Positions 18,504-26,971 of a stretch of DNA of 64,000 nucleotides are shown here, piece after piece. The stretch spans positions 16,161 through 80,160 of the forward strand of contig CAISEW010000037.1 in assembly GCA_903884455.1 (NCBI GenBank), written 5' to 3'. Under the pieces are notes generated by a model that had not been told where the DNA came from, made no database searches, and saw nothing but the letters and a program-made list of their open reading frames with translations. The DNA comes from an uncultured Chloroflexota bacterium. Its GTDB lineage: Bacteria; Chloroflexota; Dehalococcoidia; GIF9; AB-539-J10. How positions within the stretch are numbered: the stretch's first letter is position 1; each line of letters starts with the position of its first letter. The position numbers and the translations under genes are program-made.

Positions 18504-19376
18504 TTACAGTTTCTCCTCTTCGAACATTGTACCGAACAATCCGGCTGGTCTGACTATGAGCACTATGACCATAGCCAGCAGGATAATCGTCCCTGTCAGG
18601 TAACCCCCATTAGGTATCAGAAAGCTGGCCATTTGCTCGACCAATGCTATGATGAAAGCCCCGATGATGCTCCCCTTGATGCTTCCCAGTCCTCCCAATG
18701 TCACAATTACCATGACCGTCACCAAGGGCGCCCCCCACATGCCAGGTCTGACTCCCTCTAGCGGTGCCAATAGGATACCAGCAACCACTGCCAGGGCTAC
18801 GCTTAGCCCCATGGTTACCAGCAGTATCCTGGAAGCACTTATCCCCATGAGGCCTGCAATCTCGGCGTCCTGTGCCGTAGCCCTGATGGCTATCCCCAGC
18901 TTTGTCTTTGTTAGAAGCAGCAACACCATGATAATAGCCAACGCCGCTACCCCAACTGTCAATAGCTGCTGGTTGAGGATGCGAACCCCCGCTATGTCCA
19001 CGTATCCTCCGATAAGAGAGGGAACCCCCCGAGTCTCACCGCCAAAACGCCAGAGCAGAGCACTCTCCATAATCATGACTAAAGCGATGGTAATGATCAA
19101 TACAGCAGCATGATGCTCGCGTACCCGGTCAATAATGAAGCGGTAGACTAAGATACCTAGAAGGGTAACGACAACTATCGTCACGGCGATTGCTTCAATG
19201 TAGCCCAAGCCAATTTTCTTGGTACAATAGAACAGGCCGAAGGCTGCCAGCATGAAAAATCCCGTATGAGCCATGTTAACCAAGCGGGCCACGCCGAAGA
19301 TAAGAGAAAAGCCTATCGCCAGGAGGGCATATATACCTCCGTTCACCACCGCGTAAGTTATAACTATGGCAGCCAC
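18504..19376 (-). CDS. livH: Branched-chain amino acid type ABC permease (LivH family)
   Basis: VNGGIYALLAIGFSLIFGVARLVNMAHTGFFMLAAF, TLGGLGSIKGSIIGAFIIALVEQ. Confidence 0.88.
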   Translation of the reverse strand: MAAIVITYAVVNGGIYALLAIGFSLIFGVARLVNMAHTGFFMLAAFGLFYCTKKIGLGYIEAIAVTIVVVTLLGILVYRFIIDRVREHHAAVLIITIALVMIMESALLWRFGGETRGVPSLIGGYVDIAGVRILNQQLLTVGVAALAIIMVLLLLTKTKLGIAIRATAQDAEIAGLMGISASRILLVTMGLSVALAVVAGILLAPLEGVRPGMWGAPLVTVMVIVTLGGLGSIKGSIIGAFIIALVEQMASFLIPNGGYLTGTIILLAMVIVLIVRPAGLFGTMFEEEKL

Positions 19377-19604
19377 GGCACTTTAATCCCCAAAACAAGA
19401 AAGGGAAGCCAAAGAAAAGGCGGGGATAACCCCCGCCCCTCCTACAAAGTCTGTGATTCCGGTCGTTTGATTAATTCTGGGCACTTTGCAAACCCTTCAC
19501 TGTCCGTTCAATTGGCAGATACTATATATTACATCTCCCCGCCTTGTCAAGGGTTTTCCCCGAGTCTTGGGATTTTCCGACAATTTTATCTCAAACTTAA
19601 CTGT

Positions 19605-19790
19605 CATTGCGAGCACCTGCCCGCCAAGGCTTGGCTCGCCTGCTGGAGTCATACGGCGAGCAGGCAGGCGGGAGCGCGGCAATCCCCTGTTCCCACAGAG
19701 ATTGCTTCGGCTGACTTCGTCAGCCTCGCAACGACACGAAGAGGGGGTGTCTTTGCGAGCACCTGAAAGGTGCGTGGCAATCTCATAATT
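19605..19790. repeat. Dispersed palindromic repeats
   Basis: gtcattgcgagcacctgcccgccaaggcttgg...gcggcaatcc; gattgcttcggctgacttcgtcagcctcgcaacgacac; cgagcacctgaaaggtgcgtggcaatctc. Confidence 0.8.
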
Positions 19791-20070
19791 CATCATACAG
19801 GTCACGCCATTCTCTGTTTGTACTATTAATTAACTGAACCTTCTTTTGTCTTGAGCCAGCCTTTATCTGCTTCTCCCTCAAAATGGCGTTTTCTATGTCC
19901 TCAAAGACCTCGTAATATACAACTTTGACAATGTTGTATTTCTTGGTGAATCCATCAGCCAGCCTTTCCTTGTGCTCGTAGACTCTTCTTATTAAATCGT
20001 TGGTGACACCCACGTAAAGCACGGTATTCCTTACGTTGGTCATTATGTAAACGTAGTATTGCTTACTCAC
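19783..20070 (-). CDS. GIY-YIG nuclease domain protein
   Basis: MSKQYYVYIMTNVRNTVLYVGVTNDLIRRVYEHKE (single-domain UPF0213-like type). Confidence 0.9.
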   Translation of the reverse strand: MSKQYYVYIMTNVRNTVLYVGVTNDLIRRVYEHKERLADGFTKKYNIVKVVYYEVFEDIENAILREKQIKAGSRQKKVQLINSTNREWRDLYDEL

Positions 20071-20094
20071 CCACTATATTATACTAGAGCTTGC

Positions 20095-20150
20095 GGAGCC
20101 TGTTCCGAAGCATAAGCGAGGAATCTCGGCTCCTCGCAACGACAAGAGGC
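20095..20150. repeat. Dispersed repeat, near-identical (~55 bp) inverted copy of 11730-11786
   Basis: gcttgcggagcctgttccgaagcataagcgaggaatctcggctcctcgcaacgac versus reverse complement of the 11.7 kb copy gattgcggagcctgttccgaagcgtaagcgaggaatctcgtctcctcgcaacgac. Confidence 0.85.
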
Positions 20151-20154
20151 GGCC

Positions 20155-20193
20155 GGTAAAAAACCGGAGGCCCCGGCTCAGCCGGGGCCTCCG
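20155..20193 (-). terminator. Strong GC-rich terminator of the livJ-type operon
   Basis: Minus strand CGGAGGCCCCGGCT-g-AGCCGGGGCCTCCG followed by GTTTTTTACC. Confidence 0.85.
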
Positions 20194-20224
20194 CAGGACT
20201 TGTCACCAGGTTAGATAGGTTAGA

Positions 20225-20494
20225 TTACCAGGTAGACCAGTTCCCGGTCATCCAGCTGGGTATGGCCATGCTTCCAGTGCCCGCATACTCGACGGCAGTC
20301 CAGTTCATACCAAGGAATGCCCTCGAAATAATGTTCGAATACGGCCAAGAAGCTGCCTTTGGAAAGACGCCAACCTGGGTGCCATTTCCTACCTCTCTGG
20401 TGGTTCCTCCACCACAGCCAGGTAGTGCCATAGCTAGCAGACCTAGCAACAAGAGACAACTAATAACCACTAAAATCGTTCTTTTCATTTCCAT
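20225..20494 (-). CDS. 89-aa lipoprotein matching the missing C-terminus of the adjacent substrate-binding protein
   Basis: MEMKRTILVVISCLLLLGLLAMALPGCGGG (lipobox) then VGVFPKAASWPYSNIISRAFLGMNWTAVEYAGTGSMAIPSW, resembling the C-terminus of the 37186 SBP (VGIWPMDF...WNFAYNGTMALVIPQ). Strong SD AAAGGAGG. Confidence 0.7.
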   Translation of the reverse strand: MEMKRTILVVISCLLLLGLLAMALPGCGGGTTREVGNGTQVGVFPKAASWPYSNIISRAFLGMNWTAVEYAGTGSMAIPSWMTGNWSTW

Positions 20495-20509
20495 TACCTC
20501 CTTTATCCC

Positions 20510-21940
20510 TTACACCTTCCGCCATTGCATAAATATGCCGGTCACCCAGCTTGGACCAAAAACCAAGTCATGGGGGTTAAATGATGGCATTGTGTAGTTG
20601 GATGCAGCAAAGGGCTCAGGAACGTAGCCGGTCGCACCCCACAAAGAGTCTATCTGAGTGTCGTTGAGTGCTGGCAGCAACATGCCATACGTCCCATAGT
20701 TCCACCTCATTGTGGTGCCATCCCACATCGGGAAAAAGGCGTTTACACCACTTGTGCCGGTCATCTTATTGTTCAAGTCTTCAAAGTAAGGAATAAGGGC
20801 ATCAACAGAAGCTTGAACGCTCGTAGCATTACTACCATCCCATCCCTTGTTTAAGATGGCAGCCTTCAGATTATACATAACATCATAGGCAGCTGCGGTA
20901 TAGGAGGGGAACTTACCATATGCCGCCTGGAACGCGCTAAGGAAAGGTAGCGTCTTCACGGTCTGATTTAGACCCGGTGCCCAGGTTCCCATGGTAATTT
21001 CATACTCGCAATAACCTTCGGTATCCTCCCAGAAGGTTGACTCCTGGGCTAATACATTAATGCCTGCCGCAATAGCTGGTATCCCCAGCTCGCCTTTCTT
21101 CTGACTGAAGACAGTGCCAACTGGCCCGGACATGATAGTGAAAATAACTTCACACTTGTCGGCTTTAAGCGCATTCAGTGCGGGAGTAACTATGCTTGAG
21201 CCAGCGGTGTCAGAAACTGTCTTTATGGCGCCCAGCGACCAGCCAAATAACGGCCCAAACGCAGGTATGCGGCTCTGGAATGCCGCTACCATCGGGGCGG
21301 CCCATTCTAGGCTCTCAGCGAATATGCCAATTCTAACTGTCTTATTAGAGGTACCATTGCTTCCATAGACGTACGGCTCCCATCCCGTCGCGTTTCGTAC
21401 GGTGTCAGTGACCATTTTCAGCATCTGGAAACAGGCGGTTATCAGAAAAGAGCTATTAAATGGGCTGGCTCTGAAGATGTACTTCTGGTTCCCGTAGGTG
21501 CCGGGATTGACTTTGTAGTATGGGACATACATTAATAGGGTTGCAGTAGCGGCACCAACGATCATAAACATCGGCGTCCTATTGAGAACAATGGGTATCT
21601 CGGTGTTCACGCCTTCTGTCCGGAAGCCGCCGATAACAAGCTTGCAATCTAGGTTGGCATCTAGCTTGGCTGCAAGCTTGGTTCCCGCCGCGGCAGAGTC
21701 ACTGATTTCGTTGGTGTCACATGAAATCACAGTGAAGTTATACGAAGTGCCGTTGACGGTGAAGCTGCCAATTTCGTTGGCTGCCAGTAGGGCGCCTCTC
21801 AACATGTCTTGCCCTTGTACATACGCCATTGGCCCGGCTATGATGACCTTGATTGTGGGGGTAGCGGCGCTGGCCATGCTAGGTAGCACCAACCCTATCA
21901 CCATAAGACTGGCAATAATTAGAAAAATAATCCTTTTCAA
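20510..21940 (-). CDS. LivJ-type ABC transporter substrate-binding protein (C-terminally truncated)
   Basis: Signal peptide LKRIIFLIIASLMVIGLVLPSMASA; periplasmic binding protein type I; ends ...GPSWVTGIFMQWRKV*. Start set to TTG 21940 with AAAGGAGG. Confidence 0.85.
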   Translation of the reverse strand: MKRIIFLIIASLMVIGLVLPSMASAATPTIKVIIAGPMAYVQGQDMLRGALLAANEIGSFTVNGTSYNFTVISCDTNEISDSAAAGTKLAAKLDANLDCKLVIGGFRTEGVNTEIPIVLNRTPMFMIVGAATATLLMYVPYYKVNPGTYGNQKYIFRASPFNSSFLITACFQMLKMVTDTVRNATGWEPYVYGSNGTSNKTVRIGIFAESLEWAAPMVAAFQSRIPAFGPLFGWSLGAIKTVSDTAGSSIVTPALNALKADKCEVIFTIMSGPVGTVFSQKKGELGIPAIAAGINVLAQESTFWEDTEGYCEYEITMGTWAPGLNQTVKTLPFLSAFQAAYGKFPSYTAAAYDVMYNLKAAILNKGWDGSNATSVQASVDALIPYFEDLNNKMTGTSGVNAFFPMWDGTTMRWNYGTYGMLLPALNDTQIDSLWGATGYVPEPFAASNYTMPSFNPHDLVFGPSWVTGIFMQWRKV

Positions 21941-21962
21941 ATCTTCAACCTCCTTTGTTTGT

Positions 21963-22036
21963 GGTTGCTCCCATTTCATCGGAGCTAACCTTCGCTGCTG
22001 GAACAAACCGGTCGACACCGGTTGCCTCCAGCAACC
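21963..22036 (-). promoter_or_regulatory. Candidate structured 5' leader RNA, copy 1
   Basis: Minus strand GGTTGCTGGAGGCAACCGGTGTCGACCGGTTTGTTCCAGCAGCGAAGGTTAGCTCCGATGAAATGGGAGCAACC: closing stem GGTTGCT/AGCAACC, CTGGA/TCCAG, AACCGGT/ACCGGTT, GCTCC/GGAGC. Conserved upstream of the other livJ-like gene (37083-37165). Confidence 0.6.
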
Positions 22037-22364
22037 TTAGTCTTTATACATTACCCGATAGACCCACCTCCTTTCGTGCTTTTGGTCTTCCGATTTTTTG
22101 TTGCCCGTGGGGGCAAGCCTGGAAAGGGAGACCAAATAAATTCGTTGGGAACTCGACCTTTTGACTATCTGCGATTCTTGTTGTCAATTTGATTGCTGCC
22201 AGATCCCCCCGAGCCTCCATTTTTCTCTTCCTATACCTCCTTTAATTATATCTTATCTCCCCGTCTTTGTCAATCAACCTTATCCCTTGTGTGCGCTTTA
22301 CTCTGTCATTTTTTCTTTTACTACTTGAAGTGTAACATCTAAATATTAAAATGCTGTTAAGGGG

Positions 22365-22690
22365 TAAGAAGGGGGTCAACTCTATTTTTCTCCACGCCTA
22401 TTCCTGCAGAGATTGCTTCGTCGCCTTCGGCTCCTCGCAACGACAGAAAGGGGGCTGTCATTACGAGCCATTTCCTTTTTGTCATTGCGAGCGACCTGCC
22501 CGCCAAGGCTTGGCAGGCGGGAGCGTGGCAATCCCCTTGGCTAAATTCCAAATGCCAAACTCCAAGCTCCAAACAAATCCCTTCGAAATGCAAAAAGCAA
22601 AAATAATGGTAGTAACAAGAATACAGAATTCAGTAGCCAGTAGGGGAATCTTCTGAATACTGAATTCTGACTACTGGCTACTAATTTTAG
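22365..22690. repeat. Composite intergenic repeat; inverted partner of 16930-17380
   Basis: Reverse complement gives ...agtagtcagaattcagtattcagaagattcccctactggctactgaattctgtattcttgttactacca...atttggaatttagccaaggggattgccacgctcccgcctgcc...ggagaaaaatagagttgaccc. Confidence 0.8.
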
Positions 22691-23625
22691 GATTTGGTGC
22701 TTGGGATTTGGAATTTCCCCTGGAGCATCTTATCCACGGCAGCTATCGCTTTAAGGCGAATTTCCCGGGGGACCTTCACCTCAGGACTCATCTCTTCCAG
22801 AGACCACAGGACTTTCTCCAGGGTAATCAACTTCATGTTGGGACAGATTGCCTGCTCGGAAACAGGAATAAACCTCTTGCCGGGACTCTCTTTTCTAAGC
22901 CGGTGTATTAATCCTATCTCCGTGCCCACAACCATCTCTCTGACCTCATCCCGCCGGGCATATCTACACATCCCGCTGGTGCTGGTTACTTCGTCGGCCA
23001 GGGCGATGACCTCCGGCTTACATTCGGGATGAACTACCACCTTAGCTTGAGGATATTCCCGCTTCAACTCCTTTATCGTCTCAGGCTCTATCCTGGCATG
23101 GGTGGGGCAGAAGCCGGGCCAAAGAATCATCTTTTTGCCTGTCCTGGCCGAGACATAATGCCCGAGATACTGGTCAGGGACAAATAATATCTCCGGAGCA
23201 TCCAGGCTCTCTACAATCTCGACGGCATTGGCGGAGGTACAGCAGATATCTGACTCTGCCTTGACTTCGGCTGAGGAGTTGATATAGCAGACCACCACTG
23301 CTTGAGGATGTTCCTTTTTCTTCGCTCGCAGTTGCTTAGCGGTAATCATATCCGCCATGGGGCAGCCAGCATTCATATCAGGCAGCAAAACCACCTTATC
23401 GGGACAAATGATGGAGGCTGTTTCCGCCATGAAGTGAACTCCGCAAAACACGATTACATCGGCATCGGTTTTAGCCGCATTCTGGCTCAGCTCCAGAGAA
23501 TCGCCGAGGAAGTCGGCTATATCCTGAACCTCATCCCGTTGATAGTTATGGACCAGGATAACAGCATTCTTTTTTTTCTTAAGAGCCGAGATTTTCTCGA
23601 CCAGTCCAGCATCCCTATTTTCCAT
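22687..23625 (-). CDS. nadA: Quinolinate synthase A
   Basis: ILVHNYQRDEVQDIADFLGDSLELS, CGVHFMAETASIICPDKVVLLPDMNAGCPMAD, HPECKPEV. Confidence 0.95.
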   Translation of the reverse strand: MENRDAGLVEKISALKKKKNAVILVHNYQRDEVQDIADFLGDSLELSQNAAKTDADVIVFCGVHFMAETASIICPDKVVLLPDMNAGCPMADMITAKQLRAKKKEHPQAVVVCYINSSAEVKAESDICCTSANAVEIVESLDAPEILFVPDQYLGHYVSARTGKKMILWPGFCPTHARIEPETIKELKREYPQAKVVVHPECKPEVIALADEVTSTSGMCRYARRDEVREMVVGTEIGLIHRLRKESPGKRFIPVSEQAICPNMKLITLEKVLWSLEEMSPEVKVPREIRLKAIAAVDKMLQGKFQIPSTKS

Positions 23626-24409
23626 CTATGGTTATCCTCCAGGCATGAGTGTAAACATTCATCCTCTTGCCTCTGACAAAGCCCACCAGGGTCACGCCCA
23701 AATCATTAGCTAGCCTCACCCCTAAGTTAGTAGGGGCGGACTTAGAGACAATTATGGAGACATTTCTTCGGGCTACCTTGAACAGTATCTCCGAAGTGAC
23801 CCTGCCGCTGGTGATTATTATGTGATCGTCCGTCGCTATGTCATTCAAGATGCATTCGCCAAAAATTTTGTCTATGGCATTGTGTCTTCCTATATCTTCG
23901 CTAAACACTAAAATGTCCTTATTATCACACAGGGCAGCGCTGTGCACACCGCCGGTCGCCCGATAAATCTGGGAGCGATGTTGAAACTCGCTTACCAGAG
24001 CTAGAACTTCGAGAGCGGAGATTTTAATCTGGGATTCGACTTTCCCCTGACCTTGAGCATCAGCGGCGCTGTGGAAAGAGGTCCCCCTCCCGCATCCTGA
24101 AGTGATGAACCTCTCAAACAAAACATCATCGGCAGGCTCCTCACCCTTTTTCGTTTCTACCCACACCACGCCCCGCCGGTCATCAACCATTATCTTTTTT
24201 ATCTCATCCTTACTCTTAAGAAATCCCTCGGAGAAAAGAAACCCGACCGCCAAATACTTTAAATTCGCCGGGGAACAGAGCAAGGTTACCAGCTCGTGGT
24301 TATTTAAGATGATAATGAGGGGAAACTCTTTGGCCACTACATCTTCAATGCTGCTGCTACCCTTTTCAGTAAGCTTCAATATAGAAATCTTCTCTGTCTC
24401 ATTATCCAT
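23615..24409 (-). CDS. fdhD: Formate dehydrogenase accessory sulfurtransferase FdhD
   Basis: LCSPANLKYLAVGFLFSEGFL, ITSGCGRGTSFHS, TGGVHSAALCDNKDILVFSEDIGRHNAIDKIFGECI. Confidence 0.95.
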   Translation of the reverse strand: MDNETEKISILKLTEKGSSSIEDVVAKEFPLIIILNNHELVTLLCSPANLKYLAVGFLFSEGFLKSKDEIKKIMVDDRRGVVWVETKKGEEPADDVLFERFITSGCGRGTSFHSAADAQGQGKVESQIKISALEVLALVSEFQHRSQIYRATGGVHSAALCDNKDILVFSEDIGRHNAIDKIFGECILNDIATDDHIIITSGRVTSEILFKVARRNVSIIVSKSAPTNLGVRLANDLGVTLVGFVRGKRMNVYTHAWRITIDGK

Positions 24410-24845
24410 TCTTTTCTATCCTTATCTGGTCTCCAGCCTTGACACAACCCCCGTGAGTCACCCTGGCAAATATCCCTTCCTTGGGCATGATGCATTTGCC
24501 TATCTCCTGGTAGATAGCGCAACCGCTATGACATTCCTTACCAATCTGAGTGACCTCAAGGAGGACATCCTTTCCAACAGAGATTTTTGTGCCTACGGGC
24601 AGAGACATGAGTTCCACCCCTTGGGTAGTGAGATTTTCCGCAAAATCACCGGGACCTACCTCGAAGCCCAGTCTTCTCATCTTATCGATACTTTCCATCG
24701 CCAGCAAACTCACCTGCCGATGGGTACAGCAGTCAGCGTGGGCATCCTCAACAAGACCGTAGTCCTCTTTAAGGATACCTTCGGCTACAGTTTTCTTTCT
24801 GGTACCCTTCTCTTCACTCTTGCAGACGGCAATTATTTTAGCCAT
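24402..24845 (-). CDS. MOSC domain protein
   Basis: MAKIIAVCKSEEKGTRKKTVAEGILKEDYGLVEDAHAD...GDFAENLTTQGVEL...HSGCAIYQEIGKCIMPKEGIFARVTHGG. Confidence 0.85.
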   Translation of the reverse strand: MAKIIAVCKSEEKGTRKKTVAEGILKEDYGLVEDAHADCCTHRQVSLLAMESIDKMRRLGFEVGPGDFAENLTTQGVELMSLPVGTKISVGKDVLLEVTQIGKECHSGCAIYQEIGKCIMPKEGIFARVTHGGCVKAGDQIRIEKNG

Positions 24846-24867
24846 TGAGCGGTAGTTTGTATTATAC

Positions 24868-24952
24868 ACACTCTTATTAAACTTAGCTAAAGACTGTCGG
24901 TCACTGGCAAATTCAGGCTGGTCTAAGGTGGGGCATTCTTCCTGTGATACAG
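24868..24952 (-). pseudogene. Degenerate fragment of the C-terminal Fe-S domain tail seen in the 26972-27808 protein
   Basis: EECPTLDQPEFASDRQSLAKFNKS versus EECPILDQPEFAADRQALAKLLK; nucleotide-level similarity to 26972-27045. Confidence 0.6.
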
Positions 24953-25009
24953 TCCAGATAGATGGGTGACACTCTATATGTTTGTAACGTTGGGTAATAA
25001 CCTCCTGTG

Positions 25010-25102
25010 TCATTGCGAGCCCCGACCTGTCGGGGCGTGGCAATCTCTATCCCCAGCAGCCCCACAAGATTGCTTCGTCACTTGTGTTCCTCGCAATGAC
25101 AA
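25010..25102. repeat. Dispersed palindromic repeats
   Basis: gtcattgcgagccccgacctgtcggggcgtggcaatctc; gattgcttcgtcacttgtgttcctcgcaatgaca. Confidence 0.8.
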
Positions 25103-25274
25103 GAAAGAGGCGTCACTAATCATATGAACGAGTACATCTTGTTGTAATTATTTTTGAGGATGGTTATACTTGGAGTTTGCATCTCCCGGAGTCGTGCCCG
25201 AGGCAGGATGATTAGAGGATTACACGGAGTCCATTATCTGGACGCTGCTAGCTTGCAGAAGGCAGATTAAGCAA

Positions 25275-26072
25275 ATGGCAATCATAGAAACTGTTGAGCT
25301 CACTCGCCGCTTTGGAGAACTAACTGCTGTGGATAGCCTGACTGTTTCAGTACAGCTTGGCGAGGTGTTTGGATTGCTGGGCCCCAACGGTGCTGGCAAG
25401 ACTACCGTTATTAAGATGCTGACCACTTTGTTGCGGCCAACTTCTGGCGAGGCGAGAATTGCTGGTTTCAGCATCACTAAAAATGGTGTTGATGTGCGGC
25501 GTATCATTGGATACGTGCCTCAATTGCTCTCAGCAGATAGCACGCTGACGGGCTACGAGAACCTTATGGTTTTCGCCAAGCTCTACGATATTCCCCGAGC
25601 CGAGCGTAAATCGCGAATGACGGAAGCGCTCTCCTTCATGGGGCTACAAGAGGTTGCCAACAAGCTCGTGCGCACTTACTCCGGTGGCATGATCCGTCGG
25701 CTGGAAATCATCCAGTCTATCCTCCATCGTCCCAGGGTTCTTTTCCTGGACGAGCCGACGGTAGGGCTGGACCCCTTGGCTCGCAAAGCGCTATGGGAGC
25801 ACATCAACAAGCTGCGTGTTGAATATGGTACAACCATATTCTTGACCACACACCTCATGGAAGAAGCGGACAGATTGTGCAGCCGTGTGGCAATCATGCA
25901 TCATGGGAAGCTCGTGGCCTTGGGAGCGCCAGCTGAACTGAAGGCATCTATTGGTGCGGCTGACGCCACATTGGACGACGCGTTCATTCATTTTACGGGC
26001 GACGTACTAGAATCAGGAGGAAGCTACCGTGAGACATCCAGAACAAGGCGGACAGCTCAACGACTCGGCTGA
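25275..26072 (+). CDS. ABC transporter ATP-binding protein (DrrA/ABC-2 type)
   Basis: GPNGAGKTTVIKMLTTLLRPTSGEARIAGF, TYSGGMIRRLEIIQSILHRPRVLFLDEPTVGLDP. Confidence 0.9.
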   Translation: MAIIETVELTRRFGELTAVDSLTVSVQLGEVFGLLGPNGAGKTTVIKMLTTLLRPTSGEARIAGFSITKNGVDVRRIIGYVPQLLSADSTLTGYENLMVFAKLYDIPRAERKSRMTEALSFMGLQEVANKLVRTYSGGMIRRLEIIQSILHRPRVLFLDEPTVGLDPLARKALWEHINKLRVEYGTTIFLTTHLMEEADRLCSRVAIMHHGKLVALGAPAELKASIGAADATLDDAFIHFTGDVLESGGSYRETSRTRRTAQRLG

Positions 26073-26877
26073 ACAGGCGTTGAAGCGAACAAATCCCTTA
26101 GCTATAGTGACCAGCTTTATTCGCAAGACATTAGCCATCGCTGAGATGGAGGCCCGCAAAATGCGGCATGACCCTACTGAATTGGCCTTTCGAGCAGTGC
26201 AGCCAGCATTATGGCTGCTGGTATTTGGGCAGGTGTTTACCCGTACACACGTGATTCCTACTGGAGACCTGAGTTATCTCGATTTCATGACTCCTGGTGT
26301 TCTGGCCCAGAGCGTGCTCTTTATTGCCATCTTCAGTGGTATGACGATTATCTGGGAACGGGACTTAGGAATCATCCACAAGTTTGTGGCCAGCCCAACC
26401 CCCCGGGTAGCTCTCTCACTGGGTAAGGCACTGGCCGGAGGAGTTCGCGCGTTTTCCCAGGCCATCGTAGTCTATGTGCTGGCGCTGCTCTTGCATGTCA
26501 ACATAAACTGGAATCCACTGTCTTTGATTGGGGTGCTGATACTCGTTGTTCTGGGGGCTGCGACATTCACTGCGTTCTCCCTGGTGATTGCGTTTCTGGT
26601 GAAAACACGTGAACGTTTTATGGGCATTGGTCAAGTCTTGACCATGCCGTTTTTCTTCGCCAGCAATGCACTCTATCCTATTTCGATAATGCCTGACTGG
26701 TTGAAGGTAATCGCCCACATCAATCCGCTGACTTATCAGGTAGATGCGCTACGCGATCTCATGCTGAGCGGCGGGAGTAGCTCGTTCGGTCTGCCGCTTG
26801 ATTTTGGCGTGTTAGTTATGGCGACAACGGTCCTGGTCATCATTAGCGGGTGGCTCTATCCCCGTGCAGCCACCTAG
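26029..26877 (+). CDS. ABC-2 type permease
   Basis: FMTPGVLAQSVLFIAIFSGMTIIWERDLGIIHKFVASPTPRVALSLGKALAGGVRAF. Confidence 0.85.
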   Translation: MRHPEQGGQLNDSAEQALKRTNPLAIVTSFIRKTLAIAEMEARKMRHDPTELAFRAVQPALWLLVFGQVFTRTHVIPTGDLSYLDFMTPGVLAQSVLFIAIFSGMTIIWERDLGIIHKFVASPTPRVALSLGKALAGGVRAFSQAIVVYVLALLLHVNINWNPLSLIGVLILVVLGAATFTAFSLVIAFLVKTRERFMGIGQVLTMPFFFASNALYPISIMPDWLKVIAHINPLTYQVDALRDLMLSGGSSSFGLPLDFGVLVMATTVLVIISGWLYPRAAT

Positions 26878-26971
26878 AATACTACATCGAGACAGGTCGC
26901 TGCTACACGCAATACAACCCAAACTCCAAGCTTCCTCTCTGTTTTTCCTGGGACATTTATCACCTGCGTCT

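Noticed and set aside
25275-26877. ABC pair as part of the arsenic system
   Set aside because: It is on the opposite strand and separated from the ars operon; nothing in the sequence ties it to arsenic.
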